Positions 34,036 to 43,532 are shown, counted from the stretch's first letter. The stretch: DNA of 64,000 nt from CAYQQU01 sp964419545 (GCA_964419545.1 CAYQQU010000023.1:1-64000), one strand, 5' to 3'. A program made the numbers and translations. Notes: generated from the letters alone by a model not told the origin.

Positions 34036-35337
34036 ATGACCATGCCATCCATAACGCCCATTTCCGTTTTCCTGATCCTGCTGCTCGGCTTGCTTCCGGC
34101 CCGGGCGCAGGAAGTATCCAAACCTGCGGCCGGGACCTACGCCCTGACCAACGCCACCCTCGTTACCATCACCCGGGGAACAATAGCCGGCGGAACCATC
34201 GTCATCGCCGACGGCAAGATCGCCGCCCTGGGGGCGGAGGTCGACATTCCCGAGGGCGCGACCGTCATCGATTGTACCGGCCACGAGATCTATCCTGGCT
34301 TCATCGACGCCGGGACGCAGCTGGGGCTGATCGAGATCGGCTCGGTATCGCTTACCCGCGACGCCAACGAGATCGGCGAGCTCATCCCCCACATGCAGGC
34401 GCTGACGGCCGTCAACCCCAACGCAGTGGCTATTCCCGTCACCCGGGTCAACGGTGTCACGACGGTGCTCACCCAACCGTCCGGCGGGCTGTTCCCCGGC
34501 GCCGCGGCCCTGATCAACTTGCTGGGCTACACTCCCGAGCAGATGTACGCCGGCTTCAAAGGCGTGGTGATGAACTTCCCCAACGACCGCCGCAGCGGCT
34601 GGCGCGACCGTCGCAGCAAGGAAGAACGCGAGAAAGACCGGGAAAAAGCAGTGGCGAAGCTCGACGAAGTGTGGGAGGAAGCTACTCTTTACGCCAGGCT
34701 GAAAGCCGAGCCCGAGGCCGAGCCCATCTACAGCCCGGCCCTGGAAGCGCTGGCGCCCGTAGTGACGGGAGAAGCGACGCTCCTGCTGGAAGTCAATGCC
34801 GAAAAGGATATTCGCAACGCCCTGGCGTGGATAAAAGATAAAGCGTTAAAAGTCATCTTCACCGGTGTGGCCGAAGGCTGGCGCGTGGCCGAAGAACTGG
34901 CCGGGGCCGGCGTCCCGGTGATCACAGGACCGGTGCTGAGCTACCCCACCCGCGATTCCGACCGCTACGATCGCCCGTACGCCAATCCGGGGCTGATGCA
35001 GCAGGCCGGCGTCAAGGTGGCCATCCGTTCCAACGATACCGAGAACGTGCGCAACCTGCCCTTCAACGCGGGCTTTGCGGCTACCTACGGCATGGGCCGG
35101 GAGGAAGCCCTGCGCGCCATTACCATCGTACCGGCCGAGCTGTTCGGCGTAGCCGACCGCCTCGGCTCGCTGGAAGTGGGCAAAACGGCCAACCTCTTCG
35201 TGGCCACCGGCGACCCCTTCGAGATGAAAACGGAGATCAAATACCTCTTCATCGACGGCTGGCAGGTGCCGATCGACAGCCGGCATATCCGGTTGTATAA
35301 CGAGTTCCTGGACCGGAGGCCGGGGCTGCGGAAATGA
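34036..35337 (+). CDS. Exported amidohydrolase-family protein 3, metal site lost
   Basis: The 433-residue protein has a signal peptide (about 1-24, FLILLLGLLPARAQ) and the amidohydrolase fold, ending with GSLEVGKTANLFVATGDPF. The HxH site reads DAGTQ (91-95), so both His are gone, and the later His positions are also replaced (FTGVAEG, IRSNDTENV). It starts 4 bp after protein 2, so the two are translated together. It is probably a structural or regulatory partner. Confidence 0.8.
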   Translation: MTMPSITPISVFLILLLGLLPARAQEVSKPAAGTYALTNATLVTITRGTIAGGTIVIADGKIAALGAEVDIPEGATVIDCTGHEIYPGFIDAGTQLGLIEIGSVSLTRDANEIGELIPHMQALTAVNPNAVAIPVTRVNGVTTVLTQPSGGLFPGAAALINLLGYTPEQMYAGFKGVVMNFPNDRRSGWRDRRSKEEREKDREKAVAKLDEVWEEATLYARLKAEPEAEPIYSPALEALAPVVTGEATLLLEVNAEKDIRNALAWIKDKALKVIFTGVAEGWRVAEELAGAGVPVITGPVLSYPTRDSDRYDRPYANPGLMQQAGVKVAIRSNDTENVRNLPFNAGFAATYGMGREEALRAITIVPAELFGVADRLGSLEVGKTANLFVATGDPFEMKTEIKYLFIDGWQVPIDSRHIRLYNEFLDRRPGLRK

Positions 35338-35351
35338 GGCCGGCTCAGCTG

Positions 35352-35380
35352 TTTAACCCGGATGATTCATGGGTTCTCCG
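35352..35380. repeat. AACCCGGAT palindromic repeat copy
   Basis: AACCCGGATGATTCATGGG followed by TTCTCCGG (35354-35380) is the inverse orientation of the repeat seen at 55890-55923. It lies between the convergent amidohydrolase operon and trhO. Confidence 0.6.
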
Positions 35381-35458
35381 GTTCTTATCATGTCCCGACG
35401 GCTATGGGGGGGTACCCGACTTGATAATGCTCTGTCGGGTAAATGCCTTTCCGAAAAC

Positions 35459-36496
35459 TCATTTCCCGTGCTCCGTCAGCTTCAGTCTGCCTTTGCCGAA
35501 GCGCGTGCCGTTGAACTCGACCTCGCCTTTCAGCCGTTCCCGTTCCGCTTCCGGCAGCCGCCTGAAGTCCCGGCACGGTGTCGAGCAGCAACTTTCGTAG
35601 GCGGCCGCGCATTGTTCGCACTGGATGAACAGCAGGTGGCAGGCGTCGTTGGCGCAGTTGACATGGGTGTCGCAGGGCGCGCCGCACTGGTGGCAGCGGG
35701 CGATGACGTCTTCGGAAATGCGTTCGCCCATGCGTTCGTCGAAAACGAAATTTTTGCCGATAAAGCGGTTGGGCAATCCCTTTTCGCGGCACTGGCGAGT
35801 ATATTCGATGATGCCGCCGTCGATCATGAACACATTGCGGAAGCCTTTGTGCAGGTAGTAGGCGCTGGCTTTCTCGCAGCGGATGCCGCCGGTGCAGTAC
35901 ATGATGATGTTCTTGTCGCGGTCTTTCCGCAGCATATCTTCCACTATGGGCAGGGCTTCGCGGAAAGTTTCCACGTCGGGGCAGAGGGCGCCTTCGAAGT
36001 GGCCGACCTCGCTTTCGTAGTGGTTGCGCATATCGACCACGAGCGTGTCGCCTTGTTCCATCAGCGCGTTGACCTCGGCCGCCGCCAGGTGGCGCCCGCG
36101 CTTGGTGACGTCGAAGGAGCGGTCGTCCAGGCCGTCGGCCACGATTTTGTCGCGCACCTTGATCTTGAGTTTGAAGAAGGATTTCCCGTCGTCGTCCACC
36201 GCCACGTTGAGGCGCACCCCATCGAGCCAGGGTATGCGGTAGAGGTCGGCCCGGAAGGCTTCGAAGCGGCGGGTCGGGACGGACAGCTGTCCGTTCACCC
36301 CTTCCCCGGCTACGTAGATGCGGCCGAGAACGCCGAGCTTTTCCCAGCGGGCGTAGAGCTCGTCGCGGAAGCGGGCCGGGTCTTCGATCTGGTGATAGCG
36401 GTAGAAGGAGAGGGTGGTGCGGGCCTCCTGGCTCCGGCGCATGCGCGCTTTGAGCTCGTCGGAGTTGACGAGGTTGTACAAACGTTTTTTGCTCAT
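35459..36496 (-). CDS. trhO: tRNA uridine(34) hydroxylase (rhodanese-like YceA/TrhO)
   Basis: The 345-residue protein has the N-terminal UPF0176 domain (about 25-125), a rhodanese domain with the active-site loop [11 protein letters not shown] (catalytic C201), and a C-terminal cysteine cluster (about 275-325, [14 protein letters not shown] and CEQC) likely to bind zinc. TrhO uses oxygen to hydroxylate U34 of certain tRNAs, giving ho5U. It is transcribed alone from a TATTTTTG promoter and preceded by a structured leader at 36507-36594. Confidence 0.92.
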   Translation of the reverse strand: MSKKRLYNLVNSDELKARMRRSQEARTTLSFYRYHQIEDPARFRDELYARWEKLGVLGRIYVAGEGVNGQLSVPTRRFEAFRADLYRIPWLDGVRLNVAVDDDGKSFFKLKIKVRDKIVADGLDDRSFDVTKRGRHLAAAEVNALMEQGDTLVVDMRNHYESEVGHFEGALCPDVETFREALPIVEDMLRKDRDKNIIMYCTGGIRCEKASAYYLHKGFRNVFMIDGGIIEYTRQCREKGLPNRFIGKNFVFDERMGERISEDVIARCHQCGAPCDTHVNCANDACHLLFIQCEQCAAAYESCCSTPCRDFRRLPEAERERLKGEVEFNGTRFGKGRLKLTEHGK

Positions 36497-36506
36497 TTTA
36501 CTTGCA

Positions 36507-36594
36507 GGTACGTTAACGAAACAGGCGCTTTCTGCAGATCGCGCCGGGCAAGTTGCAGGCTTGCTGGACGAAAGTCCGGGCTGCTAACTGTACC
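36507..36594 (-). promoter_or_regulatory. Structured 5' leader of trhO (candidate riboswitch or attenuator)
   Basis: A 9-bp stem with one bulge (GGTACGTTA 36507-36515 with TAACTGTACC 36585-36594) closes three hairpins: GGCGC/GCGCC (36524-36528, 36541-36545), GCAAG/CTTGC (36548-36552, 36560-36564) and GGAC/GTCC (36566-36569, 36574-36577). Together they form a four-way junction of 88 bases. It ends 10 bases before the trhO start. A minus-strand -7 element TATTTTTG (near 36611-36618) would start the RNA just upstream. I match it to no known family. Confidence 0.5.
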
Positions 36595-36670
36595 GGTGTC
36601 AAAGGACAAAAATAGGGTTTTCGGAAGAAATGAATACAACCTGAGCTAACAATGGGTTCATCATTACGTC

Positions 36671-36700
36671 GAACGCTCAACCCTTGCGAATTGAGCGTTC
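36671..36700. repeat. Perfect 10-bp inverted repeat between trhO and the DUF1508 gene
   Basis: Arms GAACGCTCAA (36671-36680) and TTGAGCGTTC (36691-36700) flank a 10-base loop. It lies just after the end of the DUF1508 gene on the minus strand. No T-run follows in that direction, so a terminator role is only possible. Confidence 0.55.
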
Positions 36701-36728
36701 ATCAAAAAACAAAACGGCTGGTTCGGGA

Positions 36729-37262
36729 TCAGGAAACGGTAAGGTCCTGTACTTCGGCTTCTTTCGCCAGTTCGATGATCTTCTCCATGCCGTCTTTTGC
36801 GGCCTGCTTGCTGGAGTAGCCTTCGCTGATGAACATGATCTCGCCGTTTTTCGCCCGCAAGCGGAAGTAGACTTCGCCGGAGTTGCCGTTGTAGAGCTCG
36901 AATTCCGCTTTGCGTTTGGGCGCACTGGCGGCCGTCAGGTCCTCGGTGGCGGCGGCGGCGTTCTTCATGACGGAAGCGATGCCTTTTTCCGCGTTGGCTT
37001 TGGAGCTGTAGGTTTCGCTAGTGCCGAGGATCGCGCCGTTCTTCGCTTTCAGCACGAAGTAAGGCTGGCCGTTAACGGCTTCTCGAATTTCAAACTGTCC
37101 CTTGTCGGCGGCGTTGGCCGCGATGGATTTGATAGAGTCTTTGGCGGTTTCACGCGATTGGAAGCCTTCGGTAGCCAGGATGATCTCGGCATTGGCGGCG
37201 AAGAGGCGCACGTAAAACTGTTTGTCTTTTCCTTTGAAGATTTCGAATTTAGGGTAAGCCAT
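36729..37262 (-). CDS. YegP-like protein with three DUF1508 repeats
   Basis: The 177-residue protein contains three copies of the DUF1508 motif, about 4-50 (FEIFKGKDKQFYVRLFAANA), 56-100 (FEIREAVNGQPYFVLKAKNG) and 120-165 (FELYNGNSGEVYFRLRAKNG), each followed by a YxSKxxAxxxI helix. The common form (YegP) has two. The fold is small and of unknown function. It is a single-gene unit with an AT-rich upstream region (37263-37330). Confidence 0.88.
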   Translation of the reverse strand: MAYPKFEIFKGKDKQFYVRLFAANAEIILATEGFQSRETAKDSIKSIAANAADKGQFEIREAVNGQPYFVLKAKNGAILGTSETYSSKANAEKGIASVMKNAAAATEDLTAASAPKRKAEFELYNGNSGEVYFRLRAKNGEIMFISEGYSSKQAAKDGMEKIIELAKEAEVQDLTVS

Positions 37263-37380
37263 TGTTCTGGGATTGAGTTGAGTTTGGTGAAAAGGGATTA
37301 ATTTATTCTATAAATCTACAAATTGCGCTTGATATTTTCCAGGAAAAGGGGTTGCAAAGAAAATTTATTTTATGGATTCG

Positions 37381-39222
37381 CTACCCTGGCCAGTCTTTCA
37401 GCAGGCGGGGTATGGACCGGCGGCCCGCCCGTCTTGCGTCTTCGGTAAGCTCCAGTTCCGGCGGTCGTTGGCCGTCGAGGTAGAACCAGAAATTATCGAG
37501 GACGTAGAAGTAGTAATCCAGCCGGTAGCCGGGCAGGCGGCGGGCGCCGTCGCGGCGTACTTTGCGGGCCATTTCCCGTATGGCCTGCCGCTCCGCTTTA
37601 TTTTCGCGGGTCGGCGGGATGTATACCTCGTAGAGCTGGATAAAGACCTGGGCCCTTTGGGGTTGGCCCGTCTGTTGCAGGGCGTCGACCAACCGCAGGT
37701 AGGCGCCGGGCCGGCCGGGGTTGAGCAGCACGGCGTTCTGGTACATCGGCGCGGCGGCGGCCAGATTGTTCCGCAGATAATAAAAGTCGCCAAGGCTCAG
37801 GTAGATGAGGTCTTCAAAGCGGTTCACGGGCCGGTCGAAACGCGAGAAAGGCGGCGTTTCCCGGAAGTATTGCTCCGGTTCGGGCAATTGGGAAACCGGG
37901 GGAGAGAAAGCCGTAAACGCGCCGGCAATGGAATCAACGGCGTCGATCATCCCGTCCATCTCAGCGGGGAAGGTCAGGGCGTTGAGCAGGAGTTCCTCGG
38001 CCTCGGCCTTCCGGTCGAAGCGGTCGTAGATCAGCCCGAGATTGTAATTGAGTTCCGGATGCTCGGGCGCCCGTTCGTAAGCGGCCTCGTAATACGTCAG
38101 CGCCGTAGCGTAGCGCTGCAGCCCGTGGTAGATCAGTCCCAACTGCAGGTAAGCCTCGGGGTGGTCGGGCCGGCGGGCGATGATGGCGCGGTATTCCGAG
38201 TCGGCCGCCTGAAAGCGGTCGCTGCGGTCGTACAAACGGGCCAGGCGCAGCTGTACGGGCAAAACGGGATGATGGACCAGTATTTTTTTCAACAGCGGCT
38301 CGGCCCGGTCGTAGCGATCGAAAGTCATCAGGATATCCGCTACCGCCAGTCGGGTGTAGTCGCTGACCGGCGCGGCGGCCAGTTTTTCCACGGCCTTCTC
38401 CACGGCGTTCAGGGTGAGGGCCGGGTCGCCCAGGCGGCCGGCGATCTTCGCCAGGTTGAGGTAGGTTTCCGGGAAGTTGGGCTCGCGGTCTACTGCCGCT
38501 CCGGCTGCCTGCAGGGCTTTCTCGATCTCGTTCGTCTGGGCCAGGCAGGCGGTGAGGCCGATGAGGGGCGCCGACCAGGCGGAGTCCTGTTCGGCCGCCA
38601 GGGCAAAATAGCGGGCGCTCTCGCCATAGTCGCGCAAGGCATAAAAGAGGACGCCCATTTCGTTGGACAGATAGGCGGCGTCGGGGTTGAGCTCGGCGGC
38701 GGTCTGCTGTACCTGCAGGGCTTTTCGGAGCAGGGCGGTATCGGGCGGCGAGGTGCGCAGGGCGCGGTACCGCAGGTCGAGGCCGTTCAAGTACCGTTGT
38801 TGGCTTTGCAGGGTGATGAACCCCGGGTAGTTGCCGGGCAATTGTTCCGTCGCGCGCTCCATCAGGGCGGCGTAACGCCCGCAGGAATCGCGTGCGACCA
38901 GTTCTTCCCAGGCGGGCGCCATTTGCGCGCGCACCACGCGTTGCAGGCCGTTGAACGCCTCGCCGAAGCAGGCCCTGGTCAGCCGTTGCTTCAGGGTGTC
39001 CGCTTTTGCCGGCTGCAGCGACGCTCCGGCGAGTTTTTGATAAAACGCGGAAGCGGAGCTGTCGGCCGGCTGCAACAACCGTCCGTCGGCAATAGCCTGG
39101 TGAAAAGCCCGGCAATCGGCGCGATGGGCTTCCGGCAGGGAAAGGCAGAAAGCGGTGTCCGCCGGCTGTGCGCCGGCCGGGCGGCTGAGCAGCAAAATCG
39201 ACAGATAGAGCAGTATTCTCAT
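37381..39222 (-). CDS. Exported TPR-repeat protein
   Basis: The 613-residue protein has a signal peptide (MRILLYLSILLLSRPAGAQ) and an array of TPRs, clearest at about 240-280 (NFPETYLNLAKIAGRLGDPA), 340-375 (PEAYLQLGLIYHGLQRYATA), 375-405 (PELNYNLGLIYDRFDRKAEA) and 470-510. It is likely a periplasmic or outer-membrane-associated scaffold. No enzymatic motif is seen. It is separated from ACMSD by 71 bp and may be in the same transcript. Confidence 0.8.
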   Translation of the reverse strand: MRILLYLSILLLSRPAGAQPADTAFCLSLPEAHRADCRAFHQAIADGRLLQPADSSASAFYQKLAGASLQPAKADTLKQRLTRACFGEAFNGLQRVVRAQMAPAWEELVARDSCGRYAALMERATEQLPGNYPGFITLQSQQRYLNGLDLRYRALRTSPPDTALLRKALQVQQTAAELNPDAAYLSNEMGVLFYALRDYGESARYFALAAEQDSAWSAPLIGLTACLAQTNEIEKALQAAGAAVDREPNFPETYLNLAKIAGRLGDPALTLNAVEKAVEKLAAAPVSDYTRLAVADILMTFDRYDRAEPLLKKILVHHPVLPVQLRLARLYDRSDRFQAADSEYRAIIARRPDHPEAYLQLGLIYHGLQRYATALTYYEAAYERAPEHPELNYNLGLIYDRFDRKAEAEELLLNALTFPAEMDGMIDAVDSIAGAFTAFSPPVSQLPEPEQYFRETPPFSRFDRPVNRFEDLIYLSLGDFYYLRNNLAAAAPMYQNAVLLNPGRPGAYLRLVDALQQTGQPQRAQVFIQLYEVYIPPTRENKAERQAIREMARKVRRDGARRLPGYRLDYYFYVLDNFWFYLDGQRPPELELTEDARRAGRRSIPRLLKDWPG

Positions 39223-39293
39223 GGCGTTGCAGCGACTGTTGAAGAGGAAATATACAGTTAAATAGGGGATTTTATATGAATTTCCTGTTGAAC

Positions 39294-40340
39294 TTAGGAG
39301 TTTAAATTCCCTTCCACCTCCAGCCCTTCTTCCGGCAGGAAAGCCGCTTTATTCAGCTTTAGCCACTCGAGTGCGTTATCCGCGAAGATGTGCTGCATGG
39401 TTTTCTCCGGCAGGTTCATCTTCTCGATGAACGCGCCGATCTCCAGGTCGCCCAGCGGGAAGGGGTAATCCGAGCCCAGGCAGACGCGGTGGGCGCCGTT
39501 GGTTTTGATGATGTATTCCAGCAGCAGGGGATCGTGCGTGATGCAATCGACCCAGAAGCGGCCGAGGTAGGCGCTGGGCGCTACCGGATTGTCGACGGCC
39601 ACGAGGTCCGGCCGGCAGTTGAAGCCGTGTTCGATGCGGCCGATGGTGGGCAGGAAAGCTCCTCCGGCATGGGCGAAACAGACGCGCAGCTCCGGCAGCC
39701 GCTCAAAGACGCCGCCGAAGATGAGGCTGCAGATGGCGCGCGAGGTCTCCGCCGGCATGCCCACCAGCCAGGGCAGCCAGTATTTGCGCATGGAGTGAAA
39801 ACCCATCATGTCCCAGGGATGGACGAAAACGGCCATATCCAGCTCCTGACAGGCGCGGAAAAATGGGAAAAATTCGGGCTCGCTGAGGTTCTTGTCGTTG
39901 ATGTTGGAACCGATCTGTACGCCTACCAGCCCGATATCGCGACAGCGTTCCAGCTCCTGTACCGCCAACTTCACATCCTGCATCGGCACGGCGCCCAGGC
40001 CGATGTATTGGGTGGGAAAATCACTCACCAACTGCGCCAGGTGGTCGTTGAGGAAGCGCGATAGCTCCAGGCCGTCCCGCGGATTGGCCCAATACGAGAA
40101 CATGACGGGGATGGTGCAGACCACCTGCACCTGGGTGTTGCGCCGCCGGTATTCGGCGATCCGTTCTTCGGGATCCCAGCAATTGGAGCAGATTTCGCGA
40201 AAAAACTCCCGCCCTTTGATCATCCGGGCTCGCCCCGGCGCGTGGTGTTCGAGAAAAATGAAATCACCATACCCGAATTTCTCCGCGAAGCGCGGTAGTT
40301 TCTCCGGAATGATGTGAGTGTGCATGTCGATCTTCAGCAT
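39294..40340 (-). CDS. ACMSD-family metal-dependent decarboxylase
   Basis: The 348-residue amidohydrolase-fold protein has H7 and H9 (DMHTHIIPE), a central His in VFVHPWDM, a further one in RVCFAHAGG, and the late Asp in CLGSDYPFPLGD. This pattern, with WVDCITHDPLLLEYII, is that of 2-amino-3-carboxymuconate-6-semialdehyde decarboxylase, which draws kynurenine-pathway intermediates away from NAD synthesis. No other kynurenine gene lies in the window, so the exact substrate is inferred from similarity. Upstream, TTGTAA...TTACAA (40387-40405) may be an operator. Confidence 0.85.
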   Translation of the reverse strand: MLKIDMHTHIIPEKLPRFAEKFGYGDFIFLEHHAPGRARMIKGREFFREICSNCWDPEERIAEYRRRNTQVQVVCTIPVMFSYWANPRDGLELSRFLNDHLAQLVSDFPTQYIGLGAVPMQDVKLAVQELERCRDIGLVGVQIGSNINDKNLSEPEFFPFFRACQELDMAVFVHPWDMMGFHSMRKYWLPWLVGMPAETSRAICSLIFGGVFERLPELRVCFAHAGGAFLPTIGRIEHGFNCRPDLVAVDNPVAPSAYLGRFWVDCITHDPLLLEYIIKTNGAHRVCLGSDYPFPLGDLEIGAFIEKMNLPEKTMQHIFADNALEWLKLNKAAFLPEEGLEVEGNLNS

Positions 40341-40386
40341 GACAGACGGTCGCTTTGGTTAGGTCAGTCCTGCGAAGGTAGGGGTC

Positions 40387-40405
40387 TTGTAATAAAATTT
40401 TACAA
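40387..40405. promoter_or_regulatory. TTGTAA-N7-TTACAA inverted repeat upstream of the ACMSD gene
   Basis: Arms TTGTAA (40387-40392) and TTACAA (40400-40405) form a near-palindrome about 50 bp upstream of the start codon on the minus strand, where an operator would lie. TACCTTCG (complement of 40373-40380) is a weak -7 candidate next to it. Confidence 0.35.
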
Positions 40406-40474
40406 TAAAATGATGGAAATGCCAAAGGAAGGGACGCCGCTTCCGGGCCCTTTTCCGCAAAAAGGCGCCCCGGT

Positions 40475-42265
40475 TTACTGCCTTACCAGCCGTCCGCTCA
40501 GGGTTTGACCGGCCACCGCAATGCGGTAGAAATACAGGCCGGACGGCAGCCCGGGGAGATTGACCTCACGGTCGATGGCGCGGCCGTCGGTGCGCCATTG
40601 CTCGCGCGCAACCGTGCGGCCCCGCGCATCCGTCATTTCCAGGATAAGCGTCCCGGCCGGCGTACGGCCGTTGAGGCGGAAGGCCTCCCGGAAGGGGTTG
40701 GGCGTGACCTGTACACTGAAAACAGGGGCGCTAGCCGGTGGGGTGCTCGTGATTTCCAGGGCCCGGTTGACGGCGGCCAGGGCGTCGACGCGGCCGTAGC
40801 CGTAGACGGCGTTGGGAATGCCCATGCCGCTGATCCCTTCACAGTCCTGAGCGCTGAGCATGGGTTTGGCTGTTTCTTCGATAATCTGCTCGATCAGCTC
40901 CACTTGTCCGGCCAGGGCGGGGTTGGCGGAGATGAGCAGGGCGACGAGGCCGGCTACGTGGGGCCCGGCCATGCTGGTGCCGCTGAAGTTGGCGTACCCG
41001 CCGCCGCGCACGGCCGAGCGCACGCTGACGCCCGGCGCCGACACGTTGGGTTTAAGGATGCCGCTGCCGTCGACCGTCACCGGGCCGCGGCTGCTGAAGT
41101 TGGCGATCGTGTCGTTCTGGCCGGTGGCGCCCACGGCGAAGCTGTTCTCGAACATCGCCGCCGGCCGGTCGACCGTTCCGCAGCTGCTGCCGTTATTGCC
41201 GGCGGAGACGACCACCACGATGCCCGCCGCCTTGAGGTTGTTGACGACGGCTTCCATCGTGGCCCAGTTGGAAGGGTTGCAGCCTTCGATCTCGGGGCAG
41301 CTCCAGGAGTTGTTGATCACGTGCGGCGCCTTGGCGGGATCCGGGTTTTCGTCATTGAGGTCGGTAGGCGCGAGAAACCACTCGAAACATTCGATGTAGG
41401 AAGCCGGGGAGCCCCAGCCGCGTTCCATGTTGCGGCAGGCGATCCAGCTGGCGCCCGGCGCTACCCCGATCTGGTTGCCCGCACCGTCGTCGCCCACCAT
41501 GGTGCCCATGGTGTGAGTGCCGTGATTGTGATCGTCGCAGGGCACCGGAGAGTCCAGTCCGCAGGGATTCAGAGAGGGGTCGTTGATCGTGTCGCCGTGC
41601 AATGGGCTGATTTCGTGGATGGCGTCGTGCCAGTTGTAGTTGTGGTCGGCTGTGACGCCGTTCCAGCCCCGGTAGGTCGCCTTGAGGGTCGGGTGCTCCC
41701 ATTCGTAGCCTGTATCCTGGCCGCCGATGACTACCTCCTGCCCCGTATAGCCCATGGCCCATACGGCGTCGGCCTGTATCCTGGCGACGCCCCATTCCAC
41801 CCCGTCGCGGCTGGTCACGGCTTCCGGGTCCGGACGAACCGGCGCCGGGGCTTCCAGGCGCACCTGCGGGTTGGGCTGTATGGCGGCTACTTCCGGCTGT
41901 TCGGCCAGGTAGCGCAACGCGTCCAGGTCACCTTTCACCCGCATTACGTTGATTATGAAGAAAGACTGAAAGGGGACCGCTCTCGCTTCCAGACGCTGCC
42001 GGATGCGCTGCTGACTGGTAGCGGCGGTCTGCTGAAGCTGCTGCAATACATATCGCCCTTTTTCTGCTTTGGAGCGAAAGCGATCGGCTCGGTCCAGATC
42101 GGCCTGAGCGGAGAAAAGTACCAGGCAGTCGACCGTTTCGCCGCGTTCCAGGCGCTTCAGCAGGGTAGGGGCTATTTTGTCGGACCAGCCGTCATCGGGG
42201 GGCAAAAAAGAGGCAAAAGCAAAAATCAATGCCAACAAAAGGAAGGTCCGGAAGAGGATTTTCAT
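40475..42265 (-). CDS. Secreted subtilisin-like (S8) peptidase with T9SS sorting domain
   Basis: The ATG at 42265 gives a signal peptide (MKILFRTFLLLALIFAFASF). The 596-residue product has an inhibitor I9-like propeptide (about 30-135) and an S8 domain with catalytic D184 (GGQDTGYEWEHP), H248 (HGTHTMGT) and S431 (GTSMAGPHVAGL). A type IX secretion C-terminal domain (about 520-596, VTPNPFREAF to LSGRLVRQ) follows. It is a secreted or surface endopeptidase. A TTAACGA-AAA-TCGTTAA palindrome lies 50 bp upstream. Confidence 0.93.
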   Translation of the reverse strand: MKILFRTFLLLALIFAFASFLPPDDGWSDKIAPTLLKRLERGETVDCLVLFSAQADLDRADRFRSKAEKGRYVLQQLQQTAATSQQRIRQRLEARAVPFQSFFIINVMRVKGDLDALRYLAEQPEVAAIQPNPQVRLEAPAPVRPDPEAVTSRDGVEWGVARIQADAVWAMGYTGQEVVIGGQDTGYEWEHPTLKATYRGWNGVTADHNYNWHDAIHEISPLHGDTINDPSLNPCGLDSPVPCDDHNHGTHTMGTMVGDDGAGNQIGVAPGASWIACRNMERGWGSPASYIECFEWFLAPTDLNDENPDPAKAPHVINNSWSCPEIEGCNPSNWATMEAVVNNLKAAGIVVVVSAGNNGSSCGTVDRPAAMFENSFAVGATGQNDTIANFSSRGPVTVDGSGILKPNVSAPGVSVRSAVRGGGYANFSGTSMAGPHVAGLVALLISANPALAGQVELIEQIIEETAKPMLSAQDCEGISGMGIPNAVYGYGRVDALAAVNRALEITSTPPASAPVFSVQVTPNPFREAFRLNGRTPAGTLILEMTDARGRTVAREQWRTDGRAIDREVNLPGLPSGLYFYRIAVAGQTLSGRLVRQ

Positions 42266-42314
42266 GGGTTGAACGATTTGATAAAAAATCTTTTCGCTGA
42301 TGATTGAATAAATA

Positions 42315-42331
42315 TTAACGAAAATCGTTAA
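42315..42331. promoter_or_regulatory. TTAACGA-N3-TCGTTAA palindrome upstream of the S8 peptidase
   Basis: Arms TTAACGA (42315-42321) and TCGTTAA (42325-42331) form a perfect inverted repeat 50 bp before the peptidase start. It is a candidate operator. The rest of 42332-42950 is AT-rich with short nonsense frames and shows no convincing gene. Confidence 0.4.
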
Positions 42332-42950
42332 ATGAACGATTGGACTGCCAAAATAAGGTTTCGGCAATTTAAAAAAAACGGGGAAGCGATAATATGACGC
42401 GAGGCAAACGGATTTGGCGGCCGGGAAGGCGGGAAATAGCAGTAATTCTCGGTTTAAAACATTGCGGTGCGCTCGTCCCGGCCCGGCGGTACGGAATAGG
42501 AAAGATGGCCGACATGCAGGGAATATTCCATACCTCCGGCACGGGAGCCCAACTTTCGAAATCATCTACCAAAATCTTGCGTCTCCGGTGCTGCGAATTA
42601 AGAAATGCTTACTGCCAAACTGAGAATCAATGGGGAAAAAGACGACATATCAAAAAATACTGGAATAAGTTCAGGTGCGCGCAATTCGCTTGACAACTGA
42701 TAATCAGCAAATTTCACAAAAAAATAGCGATGATTTTTTTACCGTAAATAAAAATTGTCCTAATTTAAAGCCAACGATCTAAAGGCTTGTATGAAGGCGG
42801 TGCTTTTGATGCGAAAACCCAGGTTGGAGCTTCTTCCGAAGGTATTTAATAATAGCGTCAAGGGATAAAAAAATGCCAAAAGGAAGTTCCGCAAGCAGGG
42901 TTTCGCGATCGAAGCGACTCTCAGCAAGCATCTCAAAAAGAAAAACCGAC

Positions 42951-43403
42951 ATGAGCCGAGAAACAAAAATCTACAGCGCTTTTACGGGCATCAGTCCGTG
43001 GGAACGCTCCGCCGTCCTTCGGTTTCTGTCCGAGAACACCGAACAGGCCGACCCCCACGAAATCCAGGAAGCCGTAGAGTATGCTTTGAAGAACCGCCCT
43101 TCTTTCGGTGGTTTTCTGCTCACCATCCTGGAAGATCAACAAATCGTGGCGGCGGTAGTCGCTAACCGGACGGGAATGGAGGGCTACAATCCGAAACACC
43201 TTTTCGTCTACGTCGCGCTTGTGGAGGAATACCTCGATGATGAGGAACTGGTGGGGGAACTACTCCACCAAGCCTTGCGGCAGGCCAACGGGGAAGTAGC
43301 CCTGCACGTCAAGCCGGGCCACCCGGCGCTGAAACTGTATGAAAAGCTGGGCTTCACCGCCCAATATCTCGGGCTGCGCTTCCGCCGCACCGCCACTGCC
43401 TGA
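42951..43403 (+). CDS. GNAT-family N-acetyltransferase
   Basis: The ATG at 42951 (MSRETKIYSAFTGISPWERS) is used; upstream in-frame codons look non-coding. The 150-residue protein has the GNAT fold, with GFLLTILEDQQIVAAVVANR as the central strands, and VKPGHPALKLYEKLGFTAQY as the typical C-terminal helix and strand. The acetyl-CoA loop is degenerate. The substrate is unknown. It lies 129 bp upstream of the DNA glycosylase gene. Confidence 0.75.
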   Translation: MSRETKIYSAFTGISPWERSAVLRFLSENTEQADPHEIQEAVEYALKNRPSFGGFLLTILEDQQIVAAVVANRTGMEGYNPKHLFVYVALVEEYLDDEELVGELLHQALRQANGEVALHVKPGHPALKLYEKLGFTAQYLGLRFRRTATA

Positions 43404-43532
43404 GTACAAACACACCTTTTTAACAACACTCCCCGATCACTTGTCTCCAAATTCCAAACGACTGCGGCCGGTTGAAGTCGGTTGCTGTCGATTTTATGGA
43501 GGGAATACTTTATCTTCCCTCGAAAGACCCGT

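Noticed and set aside
36560..36605. GGACGAAAGTCCGGGCTGC resembles the GAGGAAAGTCCGGGCT core of RNase P RNA
   Set aside because: The rest of the roughly 350-base RNase P RNA, including the second conserved half, is missing; the sequence is a small GGAC/GTCC hairpin in the trhO leader.
42566..42950. Short frames between the S8 peptidase and the acetyltransferase
   Set aside because: Possible peptides such as the one near 42790-42867 have no start signal or homology pattern; the region is treated as non-coding.
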